A stretch of DNA of 64,000 nt from Flavobacterium turcicum (GCF_011365745.1 NZ_JAAOBY010000001.1:558001-622000), one strand, 5' to 3'. Counted from the stretch's first letter, positions 30,978 to 39,986 are shown. Notes: generated by a model from the letters alone, not told the origin. Numbers and translations are program-made.

Positions 30978-33647
30978 ATGCATAAAATACTCTTTTATTT
31001 TCTTTCTTTTACAACTCTAAGTTTCTCTCAATCCCGCTCCATTACTGGTGTGGTCGCTGAGGAGAACAACAAACCATTAGAGTCTGCTAATGTCATTGCA
31101 AAACCCTTACAAGAAAAAGCAAGCTTAAAGTTTGCTATTGCTGATAATAAAGGACGCTACCGCTTAGAGCTAGAAAAAGCTGTGAAGTATGAAATTACGG
31201 TTTCGTACATTGGGTTTGAAGAGGAAGTGTTTATTCTTGAGGCAGATTCTGTGGTGACTACACACGATTTTACTTTAAAGTCTACCGGAGTTCAACTCAA
31301 AGAAATCGTTATCAAACACGAGTTCAAACCCATCGAAATTAAAAAGGATACTATGACGTTTAACGTTAAAAGTTTTGCCAACGGCAACGAACGTAAAATG
31401 AAAGAAGTCCTTGAAAAACTTCCTGGTGTTGAAGTCGATAAAAACGGAGGTGTTACCGTACAAGGTAAAAAAGTTACTAAAATGCTTGTTGAGGGCAAAT
31501 CTTTTTTTGGAGGTGGCTCTAAACTAGCGGTTGAAAACATTCCAGCTGATGCATTGGATAAAATTGAAGTCATTGACCACTTTAATGAAGTGGGTTTTAT
31601 GAAGCAGGTTTCGGATAGTGATGAGCTGGCCATGAATGTAAAACTCAAAGCCGATAAAAAGAAATTTGTTTTTGGTGATGTTGAGGCTGGTGCCGAAGTA
31701 GGTAATGCCGATAATGGTTTTTATCTTGGGCACGCTGCTTTGTTTTATTATGCTCCTAAAACAAACCTAAGTTTTATAGGCGATTTAAACAACATTGGTA
31801 AACGCACCTTTACATTTGATGACCTGATGCGTTTTGGTGGTGGTATGAGCACCTTTTTATCGGGTCGAAAATCACTCACTAATTTGTATTCCTTTGCCAA
31901 TGACAACCAAGATGTGGTGCAGAATGCGTCCCAATTTGGCGCTTTTAATTTTAGCCACGATACTTCATCAAAACTGTCTATTTCTGGCTTTTCTATTTTT
32001 TCGAAAGTGTTGACGGCATCGCAAACCGAAAGTAAAAATGAGTATTTGCAAAACAGTGCCATTGCTTTTGAAAACCGACTCCAAGAAGGCACCAATCGCG
32101 CTGTTTTAGGAATTGGCAACATCAAACTCGATTATTCGCCTAGCGCTAAAGAAAAATGGTACTACAACGGACAATACCAGTCGAGTAATAATACCATCTC
32201 AAACACCATCAACTCAATTACCAATGTCAATGCGAGTATTTTTAAAACACTCAACAAAGCTGATAATACTGCCATAAAACAATACATTGAGTGGCACAAA
32301 AGTTACAATCTAAAACACACCACCACTTTAGTAATCAATCAAGCGTACGATTACAACACGCCACGAACCAACTGGTTTACTGATCAGCTTTTTTTGGCAG
32401 GATTAATTCCGCTTCAGGATGATAGCGCGTACCGCATTGAACAAGTTAAAAAAGTAAAAACCAATAGCGTTGATGCACTTTTTAAACACTATTGGATTAT
32501 CAATAATTTCAATCACTTGTACACCAATGTGGGGAATAATTACGGTAATTCCCGTTTAGAAACCACAGAGCAGCAATTATTAACCAACGGGAACGTGAAT
32601 GATTTTGCTTTGGCTGGTTTTGGGAACTCTATAAAGTACCAATTGAATGATGCTTATGTAGGTTTAGAATACAAGTTCAGAATAGGAAAATGGACTAATA
32701 AACCTGGCTTGTACGCGCATTGGTATCATTTAACTACAGATCAAAAGTCAGGAGAGCGAGCACTTACTAAAACACTTTTGCAACCACAATGGAACAGCGA
32801 TTATGAGTTCAATAAATCAGAATCTTTAAATTTTGTTTACAAACTAGAAAATAGTTTTCCGCTATCCACCCAATTAGCGGAGCAGTTTACCTTGCAAAAT
32901 TATAACTTGGTGTATAAAGGAAATGCCTTATTGCAAAACGAACGCTACCACAATGCCAACCTGCATTACACGAAAACGAACTTGTATCGCGGGATCACTT
33001 GGAACGCAATGGCGAGTTGGAATCAAAAAGTAAGAACGATTCGTAACGAAATTCAATTAGATGGTATCAGTCAGTTCAATACACCAATTTTAAGCGATAA
33101 TCCCGAAACGAATTACAATGTAAACGGTTCTTTTAGCAAAAAGATATACCGTTTTAACTTGAGGTTCAATACTAATTTTAGTTGGTTTACGTATTTCCAA
33201 ACACTAAACAATACCGAAACCTTGAACAATAGAAACAATCAAAGGTTGGGCGTAGTACTTCGTACGGCACACAAAAAATGGCCGGGTTTTAGTATAGGAT
33301 ACAACAAAGGATTTAGTCAGTTTTCGGGCTTGACCCAATCTCAGTTTCAAACCGATGCAATTACCTCTGATTTTGACATTACTGTTGCCAAATTTTGGAC
33401 GTTCAAATGTAGTTACGAAAATCTGAAAAACACCAATAGCAACAAACAGAGTAATTTTTACGACATCGCCAATACATCGTTGCGTTATCAAAAAAAGAAC
33501 AGCCCTTTTGGATTTGAGTTAATAGCAAACAACCTTTTTGATAACAAGGTAAAAAATGATTTTTCCTTCTCAGATTATCTCATTAGTCAGCGCACCACTT
33601 TTGTCTTGCCAAGAGTTTTTATGCTATCTGTAAGTTATAAGCTGTAA
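30978..33647 (+). CDS. Outer-membrane beta-barrel protein with carboxypeptidase-like regulatory and plug-like domains
   Basis: 889 residues. A signal peptide (LSFSQ) is followed by a carboxypeptidase-D regulatory-like Ig fold at about 20-110 (RSITGVVAEENNKPLESANV; SYIGFEEEV). A TonB-plug-like domain follows (LEKLPGVEVDKNGGVTVQGK; DALDKIEVIDHFNEVGFMK), and then a long barrel ends in aromatic residues (LSVSYKL). The class is often called outer membrane beta-barrel family and is frequently next to GLPGLI genes. It may transport, export or receive the neighbouring peptides, which is inference from position. Its stop codon abuts the stop of the convergent next gene. Confidence 0.9.
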   Translation: MHKILFYFLSFTTLSFSQSRSITGVVAEENNKPLESANVIAKPLQEKASLKFAIADNKGRYRLELEKAVKYEITVSYIGFEEEVFILEADSVVTTHDFTLKSTGVQLKEIVIKHEFKPIEIKKDTMTFNVKSFANGNERKMKEVLEKLPGVEVDKNGGVTVQGKKVTKMLVEGKSFFGGGSKLAVENIPADALDKIEVIDHFNEVGFMKQVSDSDELAMNVKLKADKKKFVFGDVEAGAEVGNADNGFYLGHAALFYYAPKTNLSFIGDLNNIGKRTFTFDDLMRFGGGMSTFLSGRKSLTNLYSFANDNQDVVQNASQFGAFNFSHDTSSKLSISGFSIFSKVLTASQTESKNEYLQNSAIAFENRLQEGTNRAVLGIGNIKLDYSPSAKEKWYYNGQYQSSNNTISNTINSITNVNASIFKTLNKADNTAIKQYIEWHKSYNLKHTTTLVINQAYDYNTPRTNWFTDQLFLAGLIPLQDDSAYRIEQVKKVKTNSVDALFKHYWIINNFNHLYTNVGNNYGNSRLETTEQQLLTNGNVNDFALAGFGNSIKYQLNDAYVGLEYKFRIGKWTNKPGLYAHWYHLTTDQKSGERALTKTLLQPQWNSDYEFNKSESLNFVYKLENSFPLSTQLAEQFTLQNYNLVYKGNALLQNERYHNANLHYTKTNLYRGITWNAMASWNQKVRTIRNEIQLDGISQFNTPILSDNPETNYNVNGSFSKKIYRFNLRFNTNFSWFTYFQTLNNTETLNNRNNQRLGVVLRTAHKKWPGFSIGYNKGFSQFSGLTQSQFQTDAITSDFDITVAKFWTFKCSYENLKNTNSNKQSNFYDIANTSLRYQKKNSPFGFELIANNLFDNKVKNDFSFSDYLISQRTTFVLPRVFMLSVSYKL

Positions 33648-34061
33648 TTAATTAAAAACTCTCAAAATATCTCCGTTCACTTGTACGCGGTATTGCTTCA
33701 TAGGATATTGCAAATTGCTCTGTCCGGTAAACAAGCTATAGGTGGCGTTATCGCATCCGCAAACTGCATTAATTCCGTTAATGGTCATAGTCGAGCAGCC
33801 GCTAATAGTTTGATTAGGGCAAGCAGCATCAAAGGCATTGTAGCCACTACCCGTGTTAAAAACAATGACTCCTCGCGCGCCAATATTGGGCACATAAACG
33901 GCATTACTCACAAATTTTAGGTTGGAGTAGGTAGGTAAATTTAAGTTGAGGTCTAGGGTAAAAGTATAATTAGGAACAAAAGGATTGTTGTTGTTTACAC
34001 TAGATTCACTGCAGGAAAACAGTAGGGATGCAATCACAATCAGGGAGATATATTTTTTCAT
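33648..34061 (-). CDS. Rieske-like lipoprotein lacking the histidine ligands
   Basis: 137 residues with a lipobox ending at Cys17 (LLFSC). The C-terminal half has Rieske-fold features (FDAACPN...CGCDNATYSLFTG...YRVQVNGDILRV). A Rieske [2Fe-2S] site needs CxH and CxxH; here the positions read C81-P-N83 and C101-G-C103-D104, so both histidines are missing. Four cysteines remain (81, 89, 101, 103), which could bind a different metal site or form disulfides. Membrane-anchored on the periplasmic side or cell surface. It is convergent with the barrel gene and divergent from greA. Confidence 0.75.
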   Translation of the reverse strand: MKKYISLIVIASLLFSCSESSVNNNNPFVPNYTFTLDLNLNLPTYSNLKFVSNAVYVPNIGARGVIVFNTGSGYNAFDAACPNQTISGCSTMTINGINAVCGCDNATYSLFTGQSNLQYPMKQYRVQVNGDILRVFN

Positions 34062-34175
34062 TTTAAAATAGTGGTAAAGTATTAGCGAAACAAATTTAAT
34101 TTATTTAACTTTGACTTATATATGATTAACATATAATTATAGTCGAAAAAAAAAATTTTACAATTTTGTGGAAAG

Positions 34176-34200
34176 AAATCCCGTCCTGATGGGATTTTTT
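34176..34200 (+). promoter_or_regulatory. Terminator-like hairpin in the greA leader
   Basis: Stem AAATCCC/GGGATTT with an 8-nt loop and a T run, 24 nt before greA. No plus-strand gene upstream needs it, so it may be an attenuator. Confidence 0.55.
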
Positions 34201-34223
34201 CTATTTATATAAATAATGAAGTT

Positions 34224-34700
34224 ATGAGCACAGTATCCTATTACACCGCAGACGGATTAAAGAAATTAAGAGAAGAATTAGATTATTTAAAAAGTGTGAT
34301 GCGTCCAAAAGCATCTGCTGATATTGCTGAGGCGAGAGACAAAGGGGATTTGTCTGAAAATGCAGAGTATGATGCGGCCAAAGAAGCGCAAGGAATGCTA
34401 GAAATGCGTATTGCAAAACTCGAAGAAATACATGCCAATGCCCGATTGATTGACGAAAGCAACTTGGACTTGTCTAAAGTTTTGGTACTATCGAACGTAA
34501 AGATTAAGAATCAAAACAACGGTATGGAAATGAAATACACCTTGGTAGCAGAAAGCGAAGCCGATCTTAAAACTGGAAAAATTTCGGTAACCTCGCCAAT
34601 AGGTAAAGGTTTACTAGGGAAATCAGTAGGCGAAGTTGCTGAAATTACAGTACCAAACGGGGTGTTGAAATTTGAAATTCTTGAAATTACCAGAGACTAA
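34224..34700 (+). CDS. greA: Transcription elongation factor GreA
   Basis: 158 residues, the normal length. The N-terminal coiled coil carries the tip acidic pair region (EARDKGDLSENAEYDAAKEAQ), and the C-terminal FKBP-like domain includes SPIGKGLLGKSVGEVAEI. It stimulates transcript cleavage by backtracked RNA polymerase. It follows a terminator-like hairpin, and the HIT-family gene lies 42 bp downstream on the same strand. Confidence 0.97.
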   Translation: MSTVSYYTADGLKKLREELDYLKSVMRPKASADIAEARDKGDLSENAEYDAAKEAQGMLEMRIAKLEEIHANARLIDESNLDLSKVLVLSNVKIKNQNNGMEMKYTLVAESEADLKTGKISVTSPIGKGLLGKSVGEVAEITVPNGVLKFEILEITRD

Positions 34701-34742
34701 TTTTGAAATAAAAGTTGAGGTTCAACACCTAAAATTGTAAGT

Positions 34743-35132
34743 ATGTCAAGTATTTTTACGAAAATTATTCAAGGAGAAATTCCATGTTACAAAATTGCCG
34801 AAGACGATCGTTTTCTAGCGTTTTTAGATGTGAATCCAAACGCAAAAGGTCACACACTTTGCATCCCAAAACTAGAAATCAATAAGATTTTTGATATGGA
34901 TGACGATTTGTATTTGGGGCTAATGCAGTTTTCTAAAAAAATAGCAATTGCACTTGAAAAAACAGTTCCTTGTAAACGCGTCGGAATGGCAGTTGTGGGA
35001 CTCGAAGTTCCACATGCGCACGTGCACTTGATTCCGCTAAACGAAATGGATGAAATGCGTTTTCAAAATAAAGTAACTCTTACCACCGAAGAATTTACTG
35101 AACTGGCAGCGGCAATCGCAGCCAATTTGTAA
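34743..35132 (+). CDS. HIT family protein (histidine triad hydrolase)
   Basis: 129 residues. The histidine triad is HAHVHLIPL near residue 82-90, with the N-terminal signature FTKIIQGEIPCYKIAEDD. HIT proteins hydrolyse nucleoside phosphoramidates or adenylates such as AMP-lysine. It is likely cotranscribed with greA and followed by a strong bidirectional terminator. Confidence 0.95.
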   Translation: MSSIFTKIIQGEIPCYKIAEDDRFLAFLDVNPNAKGHTLCIPKLEINKIFDMDDDLYLGLMQFSKKIAIALEKTVPCKRVGMAVVGLEVPHAHVHLIPLNEMDEMRFQNKVTLTTEEFTELAAAIAANL

Positions 35133-35151
35133 AAATTAAAACACAAAAACT

Positions 35152-35187
35152 AAAAAAGGAATACGACAAAAACGTATTCCTTTTTTT
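35152..35187. terminator. Bidirectional terminator between the HIT gene and the histidine kinase
   Basis: Stem AAAAAAGGAATACG/CGTATTCCTTTTTT with a 7-nt loop. Its right end overlaps the last bases of the convergent kinase gene. Confidence 0.9.
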
Positions 35188-36352
35188 ATGAATTAGAAAT
35201 AGAGTCTTGTTTGATTTTTAGTAAAACTTGCATGGTAGTTCCTTTGCCAATTTCAGACTGTAACACTTTAATTGTGCCTTTGTGATATTCTTCTACAATT
35301 CGTTTGGTTAACGAAAGTCCCAATCCCCAACCGCGTTTTTTGGTTGTAAAACCGGGCTCAAAAATAGTTTGAAACTGTTTTTTTTGAATGCCACTGCCTG
35401 TATCTGTAACATTAATTTTTACCGAGTCAGCGTCGGCAACAATAGACAGTTGGAGTTTTCCTTTTCCCTTCATGGCGTCAATGGCATTTTTGACCAAATT
35501 TTCTATCGTCCAGCTGTGCAAAATAGGGTTAAGTTGTACCCAAATCGCGTGTTTTGGAGCGCTAAAAGTAAAGTCAATTTGTTTTGAAAACCGAGATTGT
35601 AAGTAATCATACGCCTGTTGTGTTTCGTGAACAATATCAGTGCGTTCTAGTTTGGGTTCTGAACCAATTTTTGAAAATCGGTCGGTTATTGTTTGTAGGC
35701 GCTCAATGTCTTTTTCTATTTCTTGCGTGATCGAGGTATCCACGTCATCTGCTTTTAAAATTTCAACCCAACCGATCAATGAGGAGAGCGGCGTACCTAT
35801 TTGATGCGCAGTTTCCTTTGCCATTCCGGCCCACAATTTATTTTGAGTCGCCATTTTGGTACTTCGGTAAAAATTATAAACCAAGCCGCCAAAAAGCACA
35901 ATTATCAACACCAACGCAAGCGGATAATACTTCAGTTTGTTCAGTAACGAGGAGTTGCCGTAATACAGTTTTTGAAATTTTCCGGGTACATATTCAATAA
36001 CAATAGGATCATTTTCTGATTTTAAATCTTGTAAAAATGTTTGGGCTTTTATTTTGTTTTTTACAATCTCTTCATCAATGTTAACCGTATTGATAATGCT
36101 ATCTTTTTCGGTTAAAATGATTGGAATGGAAGTGTTGTTGCTAAATATTTGTAAAGGCAGTTCTACCTCAGTATTTTCATCAGCGTTGATCAATGTTTTT
36201 TGCGCCTGCGCCCATAAATTCATCTTTAATCGTTCTTCATTTTTAAAAATTTGAAAAAACGAATAGGTATTCCATAAAATCAAGGAAATGATTAAAAACG
36301 AAGCAAAAATGATGACCCATCGGGTGGTGTTTCTACGATCAGAAAACTGCAT
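35186..36352 (-). CDS. Sensor histidine kinase (orphan)
   Basis: 388 residues. Membrane segments at about 13-30 and 144-160 enclose a periplasmic sensor of about 110 residues with no recognised domain. The H-box is AKETAHQIGTPLSSL with His183. The ATPase part has LVKNAIDAM (N box), DTGSGI (G1) and GLGLSL (G2). It phosphorylates a response regulator that is not encoded nearby. The HQIGTPLS form of the H-box is common in Bacteroidota kinases. It is divergent from the flavin reductase gene. Confidence 0.93.
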   Translation of the reverse strand: MQFSDRRNTTRWVIIFASFLIISLILWNTYSFFQIFKNEERLKMNLWAQAQKTLINADENTEVELPLQIFSNNTSIPIILTEKDSIINTVNIDEEIVKNKIKAQTFLQDLKSENDPIVIEYVPGKFQKLYYGNSSLLNKLKYYPLALVLIIVLFGGLVYNFYRSTKMATQNKLWAGMAKETAHQIGTPLSSLIGWVEILKADDVDTSITQEIEKDIERLQTITDRFSKIGSEPKLERTDIVHETQQAYDYLQSRFSKQIDFTFSAPKHAIWVQLNPILHSWTIENLVKNAIDAMKGKGKLQLSIVADADSVKINVTDTGSGIQKKQFQTIFEPGFTTKKRGWGLGLSLTKRIVEEYHKGTIKVLQSEIGKGTTMQVLLKIKQDSISNS

Positions 36353-36386
36353 AAGGAAAATTTTGAATGCTAAATATAACGAAATA

Positions 36387-36470
36387 AATGGCGTGCTATT
36401 TTAGTTTTACCAAAGAATTTTTAACGGCACCACAAGCAAGATAATTTTGTTTAAAATGTAGCAAGCCATT
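36387..36470. repeat. 12-bp inverted repeat between divergent genes
   Basis: AATGGCGTGCTA (36387-36398) and TAGCAAGCCATT (36459-36470), 11 of 12 positions complementary, 60 bp apart. Could be a regulatory site or the remnant of a small mobile hairpin. Confidence 0.35.
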
Positions 36471-36525
36471 CTAAAAACCAAATTCATTTACTTACTTTTG
36501 TATGCTACAGTAAAAAAATGTCTTT

Positions 36526-37422
36526 ATGCTAACGATAGATCCTAAAAGTATTTCTACAGCTCAATTACAAGGTTATTTGCAAGGTTCAGTAGGTCCAAGA
36601 CCTATTGCATTTGCCAGTACAATGGATGCCGATGGCAATGCCAATGTATCACCGTTTAGTTTTTTTAATGTCTTTAGTGCCAATCCGCCTATTCTTATTT
36701 TTTCGCCAGCACGTCGTGTTCGAGACAATACTATTAAACACACGCTTATTAATGTTGAGGCAACTAAAGAGGTGGTGATTAATGTGGTGAATTATGATAT
36801 TGTACAGCAAATCTCGTTGGCTAGTACTGAATATGCTGACGGTGTTGATGAATTTGTTAAATCAGGATTAACACCTGTAGCTTCTGATATTGTAAAACCG
36901 TATCGAGTAAAAGAATCTCCGGTACAATTTGAGTGCAAAGTCAATCAAATCATTGCTTTGGGTTCTGAGGGTGGTGCAGGTAACTTAGTCGTGTGCGAAG
37001 TAGTAAAAATTCATATTGACGAGGCCGTTTTAGACAGTAACGGAGCTATAGATCAACATAAAATTGACTTGGTGTCGCGTTTGGGTGGCAATTGGTATTC
37101 TAGATCCAATCAAGGACTTTTTGAAGTGCCAAAACCACTAGCAACCTTAGGAATTGGAGTAGATGCAATACCCGATTTTATCAAGCAAAGCCCCGTGTTT
37201 AACGGAAACGATTTAGGAATTTTAGGAAATGTTGAAGCCTTGCCTACAACCGAAGAAGTTAGTATATTTGTACAACAAAATTTTGCAGTAAAAGCCGTTT
37301 TGAGCTCCGATGATCCTGAAAAAGTACAGCTCGAAGCTAAAAAATACTTGAACGAAAATGATGTTGACTCAGCATGGAAAGTCCTTCTAGCTGAGCCTAG
37401 TAAACAGAGCAAAAACAATTAA
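36526..37422 (+). CDS. Flavin reductase family protein
   Basis: 298 residues. The N-terminal two thirds is an FMN-binding split-barrel domain (VGPRPIAFASTMDADGNANVSPFSFFNVFSANPP; VINVVNYDIV). A C-terminal extension of about 80 residues follows, beyond the usual 200-residue length. Members reduce flavin with NAD(P)H or bind FMN in redox reactions; the substrate is unknown. A -7 box TACTTTTG lies just upstream. DUF3127 follows by 10 bp. Confidence 0.9.
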   Translation: MLTIDPKSISTAQLQGYLQGSVGPRPIAFASTMDADGNANVSPFSFFNVFSANPPILIFSPARRVRDNTIKHTLINVEATKEVVINVVNYDIVQQISLASTEYADGVDEFVKSGLTPVASDIVKPYRVKESPVQFECKVNQIIALGSEGGAGNLVVCEVVKIHIDEAVLDSNGAIDQHKIDLVSRLGGNWYSRSNQGLFEVPKPLATLGIGVDAIPDFIKQSPVFNGNDLGILGNVEALPTTEEVSIFVQQNFAVKAVLSSDDPEKVQLEAKKYLNENDVDSAWKVLLAEPSKQSKNN

Positions 37423-37432
37423 TATAGAGAAG

Positions 37433-37813
37433 ATGGAAGTAACAGGAAAAATTAAAATGATTGATCAAACTAAAGAAGTTGGATCAGGCGGTTTCAAAAA
37501 AAGAGACGTTGTAGTTACAACTGATGAGCAATATCCGCAGCACATTTCGGTACAATTTGTACAAGATAAATGTGATTTGTTGAATAATTTTCAAGTAGGG
37601 GAGTCAGTAAAAATTGATATCAATTTAAGAGGTAGAGAGTGGACTAACGCACAAGGCGAAACGGTTTATTTCAACACTATTCAAGGTTGGAGAATTGGGA
37701 AATTGCAAGCAGAAAGCGCTGCAGCTCCACAAATGCCACCTATGCCTGCTGCACAAGCTTTTGCACCAGCAACAAACTTAAACGAAGAAGAAGCAGACGA
37801 TTTACCGTTCTAA
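37433..37813 (+). CDS. DUF3127 domain protein
   Basis: 126 residues. It begins MEVTGKIKMIDQTKEVGSGGF and continues with an OB-fold-like stretch (INLRGREWTNAQGETVYFNTIQGW). The C-terminal tip EEADDLPF resembles the acidic tail of SSB, with a Pro/Ala linker before it. This suggests binding of single-stranded DNA or of SSB-partner proteins. The family is found in Bacteroidota; its function is not established. It lies 10 bp after the flavin reductase gene. Confidence 0.88.
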   Translation: MEVTGKIKMIDQTKEVGSGGFKKRDVVVTTDEQYPQHISVQFVQDKCDLLNNFQVGESVKIDINLRGREWTNAQGETVYFNTIQGWRIGKLQAESAAAPQMPPMPAAQAFAPATNLNEEEADDLPF

Positions 37814-37838
37814 AATAAACTTCCAAATTATTGAAATT

Positions 37839-37887
37839 CCAAATTCCAACTTGAACCTGTTTTCATTTCGGGATTTGGTTTTTTTTT
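37839..37887 (+). terminator. AATTCCAAA-type palindrome acting as terminator after DUF3127
   Basis: Arms CCAAATTCC and GGGATTTGG (one mismatch) followed by nine T residues. Same heptamer family as 7257-7320 and 41058-41142. Confidence 0.6.
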
Positions 37888-37922
37888 GAGCTAATTGCGC
37901 CGTTTTTTCAATTGATCTAATC

Positions 37923-38561
37923 ATGCATTACCTTTCTGAAACACTTTATTTCCCTGACGTTAACCAAGCCAATCGCGATGGAATTCTTGCTATTGGTGGC
38001 GATTTGTCTCCTGAGCGCTTGCAGTTAGCCTACAAAAGTGGCATTTTTCCGTGGTTTGAAACCGGTGATCCTATTCTTTGGTGGTCGCCTAACCCAAGAA
38101 TGGTTTTATTTCTTGAGGAGTTAAAAATTTCCAAAAGCATGCGCAACATTCTAAATAAAGGTGAATTTTCGGTTACCTTCAATCAAAATTTTAGAGATGT
38201 GATTTCCTACTGTCAAAAAGTAAAACGCGACGGTCAAAACGGTACTTGGATTACTAATGACATGATTGATGCTTATTGCAAATTGCACTACTTAGGCATT
38301 GCAAAATCAGTAGAAGTGTGGCAAGATGACATCTTAGTTGGCGGTTTGTATGGCGTTGATTTGGGTCATATTTTCTGTGGCGAAAGCATGTTTTCGTTAG
38401 TTTCTAATGCTTCTAAAGTGGCGTTTATTGTCTTGGTAAATCACTTGAAAAATGAAAATTATAAGCTGCTCGATTGCCAAGTATACAACCCGCATCTCGA
38501 AAGTTTGGGTTGCAGAGAAATTCCTCGCGAGGAGTTTATGCGAATTTTGCAGCAGCAGTAG
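37923..38561 (+). CDS. aat: Leucyl/phenylalanyl-tRNA--protein transferase
   Basis: 212 residues. It contains WWSPNPRMVLF, the family signature GLYGVDLGHIFCGESMFS and DCQVYNPHLESLGCREIPREEF. It adds Leu or Phe to proteins with N-terminal Arg or Lys, marking them for ClpAP degradation by the N-end rule. It is a single gene after the DUF3127 terminator. Confidence 0.96.
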   Translation: MHYLSETLYFPDVNQANRDGILAIGGDLSPERLQLAYKSGIFPWFETGDPILWWSPNPRMVLFLEELKISKSMRNILNKGEFSVTFNQNFRDVISYCQKVKRDGQNGTWITNDMIDAYCKLHYLGIAKSVEVWQDDILVGGLYGVDLGHIFCGESMFSLVSNASKVAFIVLVNHLKNENYKLLDCQVYNPHLESLGCREIPREEFMRILQQQ

Positions 38562-38562
38562 G

Positions 38563-38660
38563 GCCTATTTCCAGCTGTGTGTTACAAGTCCTCCTTCAAA
38601 GTCTTATTTTTTCTAAAGCCATCAAAGGAGCTTCCTGTCGGTCGCTCTTTGCTGTCTATA
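38563..38660 (-). repeat. Possible degenerate copy D of the dispersed element
   Basis: The plus strand reads GGCCTATTTCCAGCTG ... ACAAGTCCTCC, then AAAGGAGCTTCCTGTCGG ... CTCTTTGCTG, resembling the complement of copy C in order. Matches are partial. Confidence 0.3.
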
Positions 38661-38673
38661 AAAAATAGCCTTT

Positions 38674-39273
38674 TCAGTCCGAGTTTTTCACGTCCATCTG
38701 GGGCAGGGAATTTCGTTTCCAACAATTTTCTACATGATCATCAACCATGCCTGTGGCTTGCATGAAGGCATACATAACAGTGGAACCAACAAATTTAAAA
38801 CCTCGTTTTTTTAAATCCATGCTTATAGAATCAGAAATTGGTGAAGTAGCAGGAACTTCTTTTAAAGTTCTTGGAGAGTTTTTAATTGGCGTGTGATTGA
38901 CAAATGCCCATATATAAGTTGAGAAACTTCCAAATTCTTCTTGAATTTTAATGAAATTTTGCGCGTTGGTCACTGCAGAATAAACTTTGAGTTTGTTGCG
39001 AATGATACCTGCATCTTGTAGTAACTCAAGAATTTTGTCATCAGAATATTTCGCAATTTTTTTATAATCAAACTGGTCAAAAGCAGCTTTGAAATTTTCT
39101 CTTTTGTTCAAGATGGTAATCCAGCTTAGGCCTGCTTGAAAGGTTTCAAGGAGTAAAAATTCAAATAGAGTAGTGTCATCATATATAGGAACACCCCATT
39201 CTTCGTCATGGTATTTCATGTATAAATCACTAGAATGACACCAGCCACAACGTATTTTATCAGCGGTGATCAT
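38674..39273 (-). CDS. tag: DNA-3-methyladenine glycosylase I
   Basis: 199 residues. RCGWCHSSDLYMKYHDEEWG is the Tag signature, supplying a zinc ligand, and FQAGLSWITILNKRENF holds the catalytic region. It removes 3-methyladenine from alkylated DNA. Its start codon overlaps the stop of the upstream transporter gene by 4 bp (39270-39273), so the two are translationally coupled. Confidence 0.95.
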   Translation of the reverse strand: MITADKIRCGWCHSSDLYMKYHDEEWGVPIYDDTTLFEFLLLETFQAGLSWITILNKRENFKAAFDQFDYKKIAKYSDDKILELLQDAGIIRNKLKVYSAVTNAQNFIKIQEEFGSFSTYIWAFVNHTPIKNSPRTLKEVPATSPISDSISMDLKKRGFKFVGSTVMYAFMQATGMVDDHVENCWKRNSLPQMDVKNSD

Positions 39274-39941
39274 TCTTTATCAGAGGCTAAATAATTTTTT
39301 ATCATATAGTGACCTAGATAAATTAAGGGAGTCAAGAGGATGGCTGTGCCAAGCTTAAAAGTATAGCCAGTTAAGGCTGAGGTTAGGAAGGTTTCAAAGT
39401 TGATTTTGCCTGGTAACCAAAAAGCAATTCCCAAAACAATAAAAGAATCAAATAATTGCGATATGACGGTTGAACCTGTGGCTCTCAGCCATATTTTGTT
39501 GTTTCCAGTTCGATTTTTGAAAAACCAAAAAACAGTAACATCTATTAATTGTGATACAAGAAAAGCAATAATGCTCCCCACAATTATCCACATACTTTGA
39601 CCGAAAACGGCGGTAAACTGAGCATCGTTTACTGGGCTAATTCCTTTTGCTGCAGGAATAGTAATGGCTAGGAATAAAATAATAAACGAATATGCAATTA
39701 AGCCAGCAGTGATTAAGGATAATTTTTTCACTCCTTTTTCGCCAAAATAATCGTTGATTAAATCTGTAGTCAAAAACACAATAGGCCAAGGCAAAATACC
39801 GATACTCATTACAAATGGCCCTAATTGAATTAGTTTGCCGCCGATCAATTCAGCAGTAACGGCATTGGTGATAAATATTCCAGCAAGGATGATAAAGACA
39901 AGTTCTTTTTTGGTTTTGAACATAGAATTAACTTTTTCCAA
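39270..39941 (-). CDS. yhhQ: Queuosine precursor transporter (YhhQ/VUT family)
   Basis: 223 residues from ATG 39941; an ATG six codons later (MFKTKKELVF) is an alternative. About six membrane segments: VFIILAGIFITNAVTAELI, IGILPWPIVFLTTDLINDYFGEKG and VSQLIDVTVFWFFKNRTGN are characteristic. It imports preQ0/preQ1 for queuosine synthesis in tRNA. It forms an operon with tag. Confidence 0.92.
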   Translation of the reverse strand: MEKVNSMFKTKKELVFIILAGIFITNAVTAELIGGKLIQLGPFVMSIGILPWPIVFLTTDLINDYFGEKGVKKLSLITAGLIAYSFIILFLAITIPAAKGISPVNDAQFTAVFGQSMWIIVGSIIAFLVSQLIDVTVFWFFKNRTGNNKIWLRATGSTVISQLFDSFIVLGIAFWLPGKINFETFLTSALTGYTFKLGTAILLTPLIYLGHYMIKNYLASDKE

Positions 39942-39986
39942 ATTTAATCATTTAATTGAATTTTCAGTTGTCGGTAATTTCAAATA

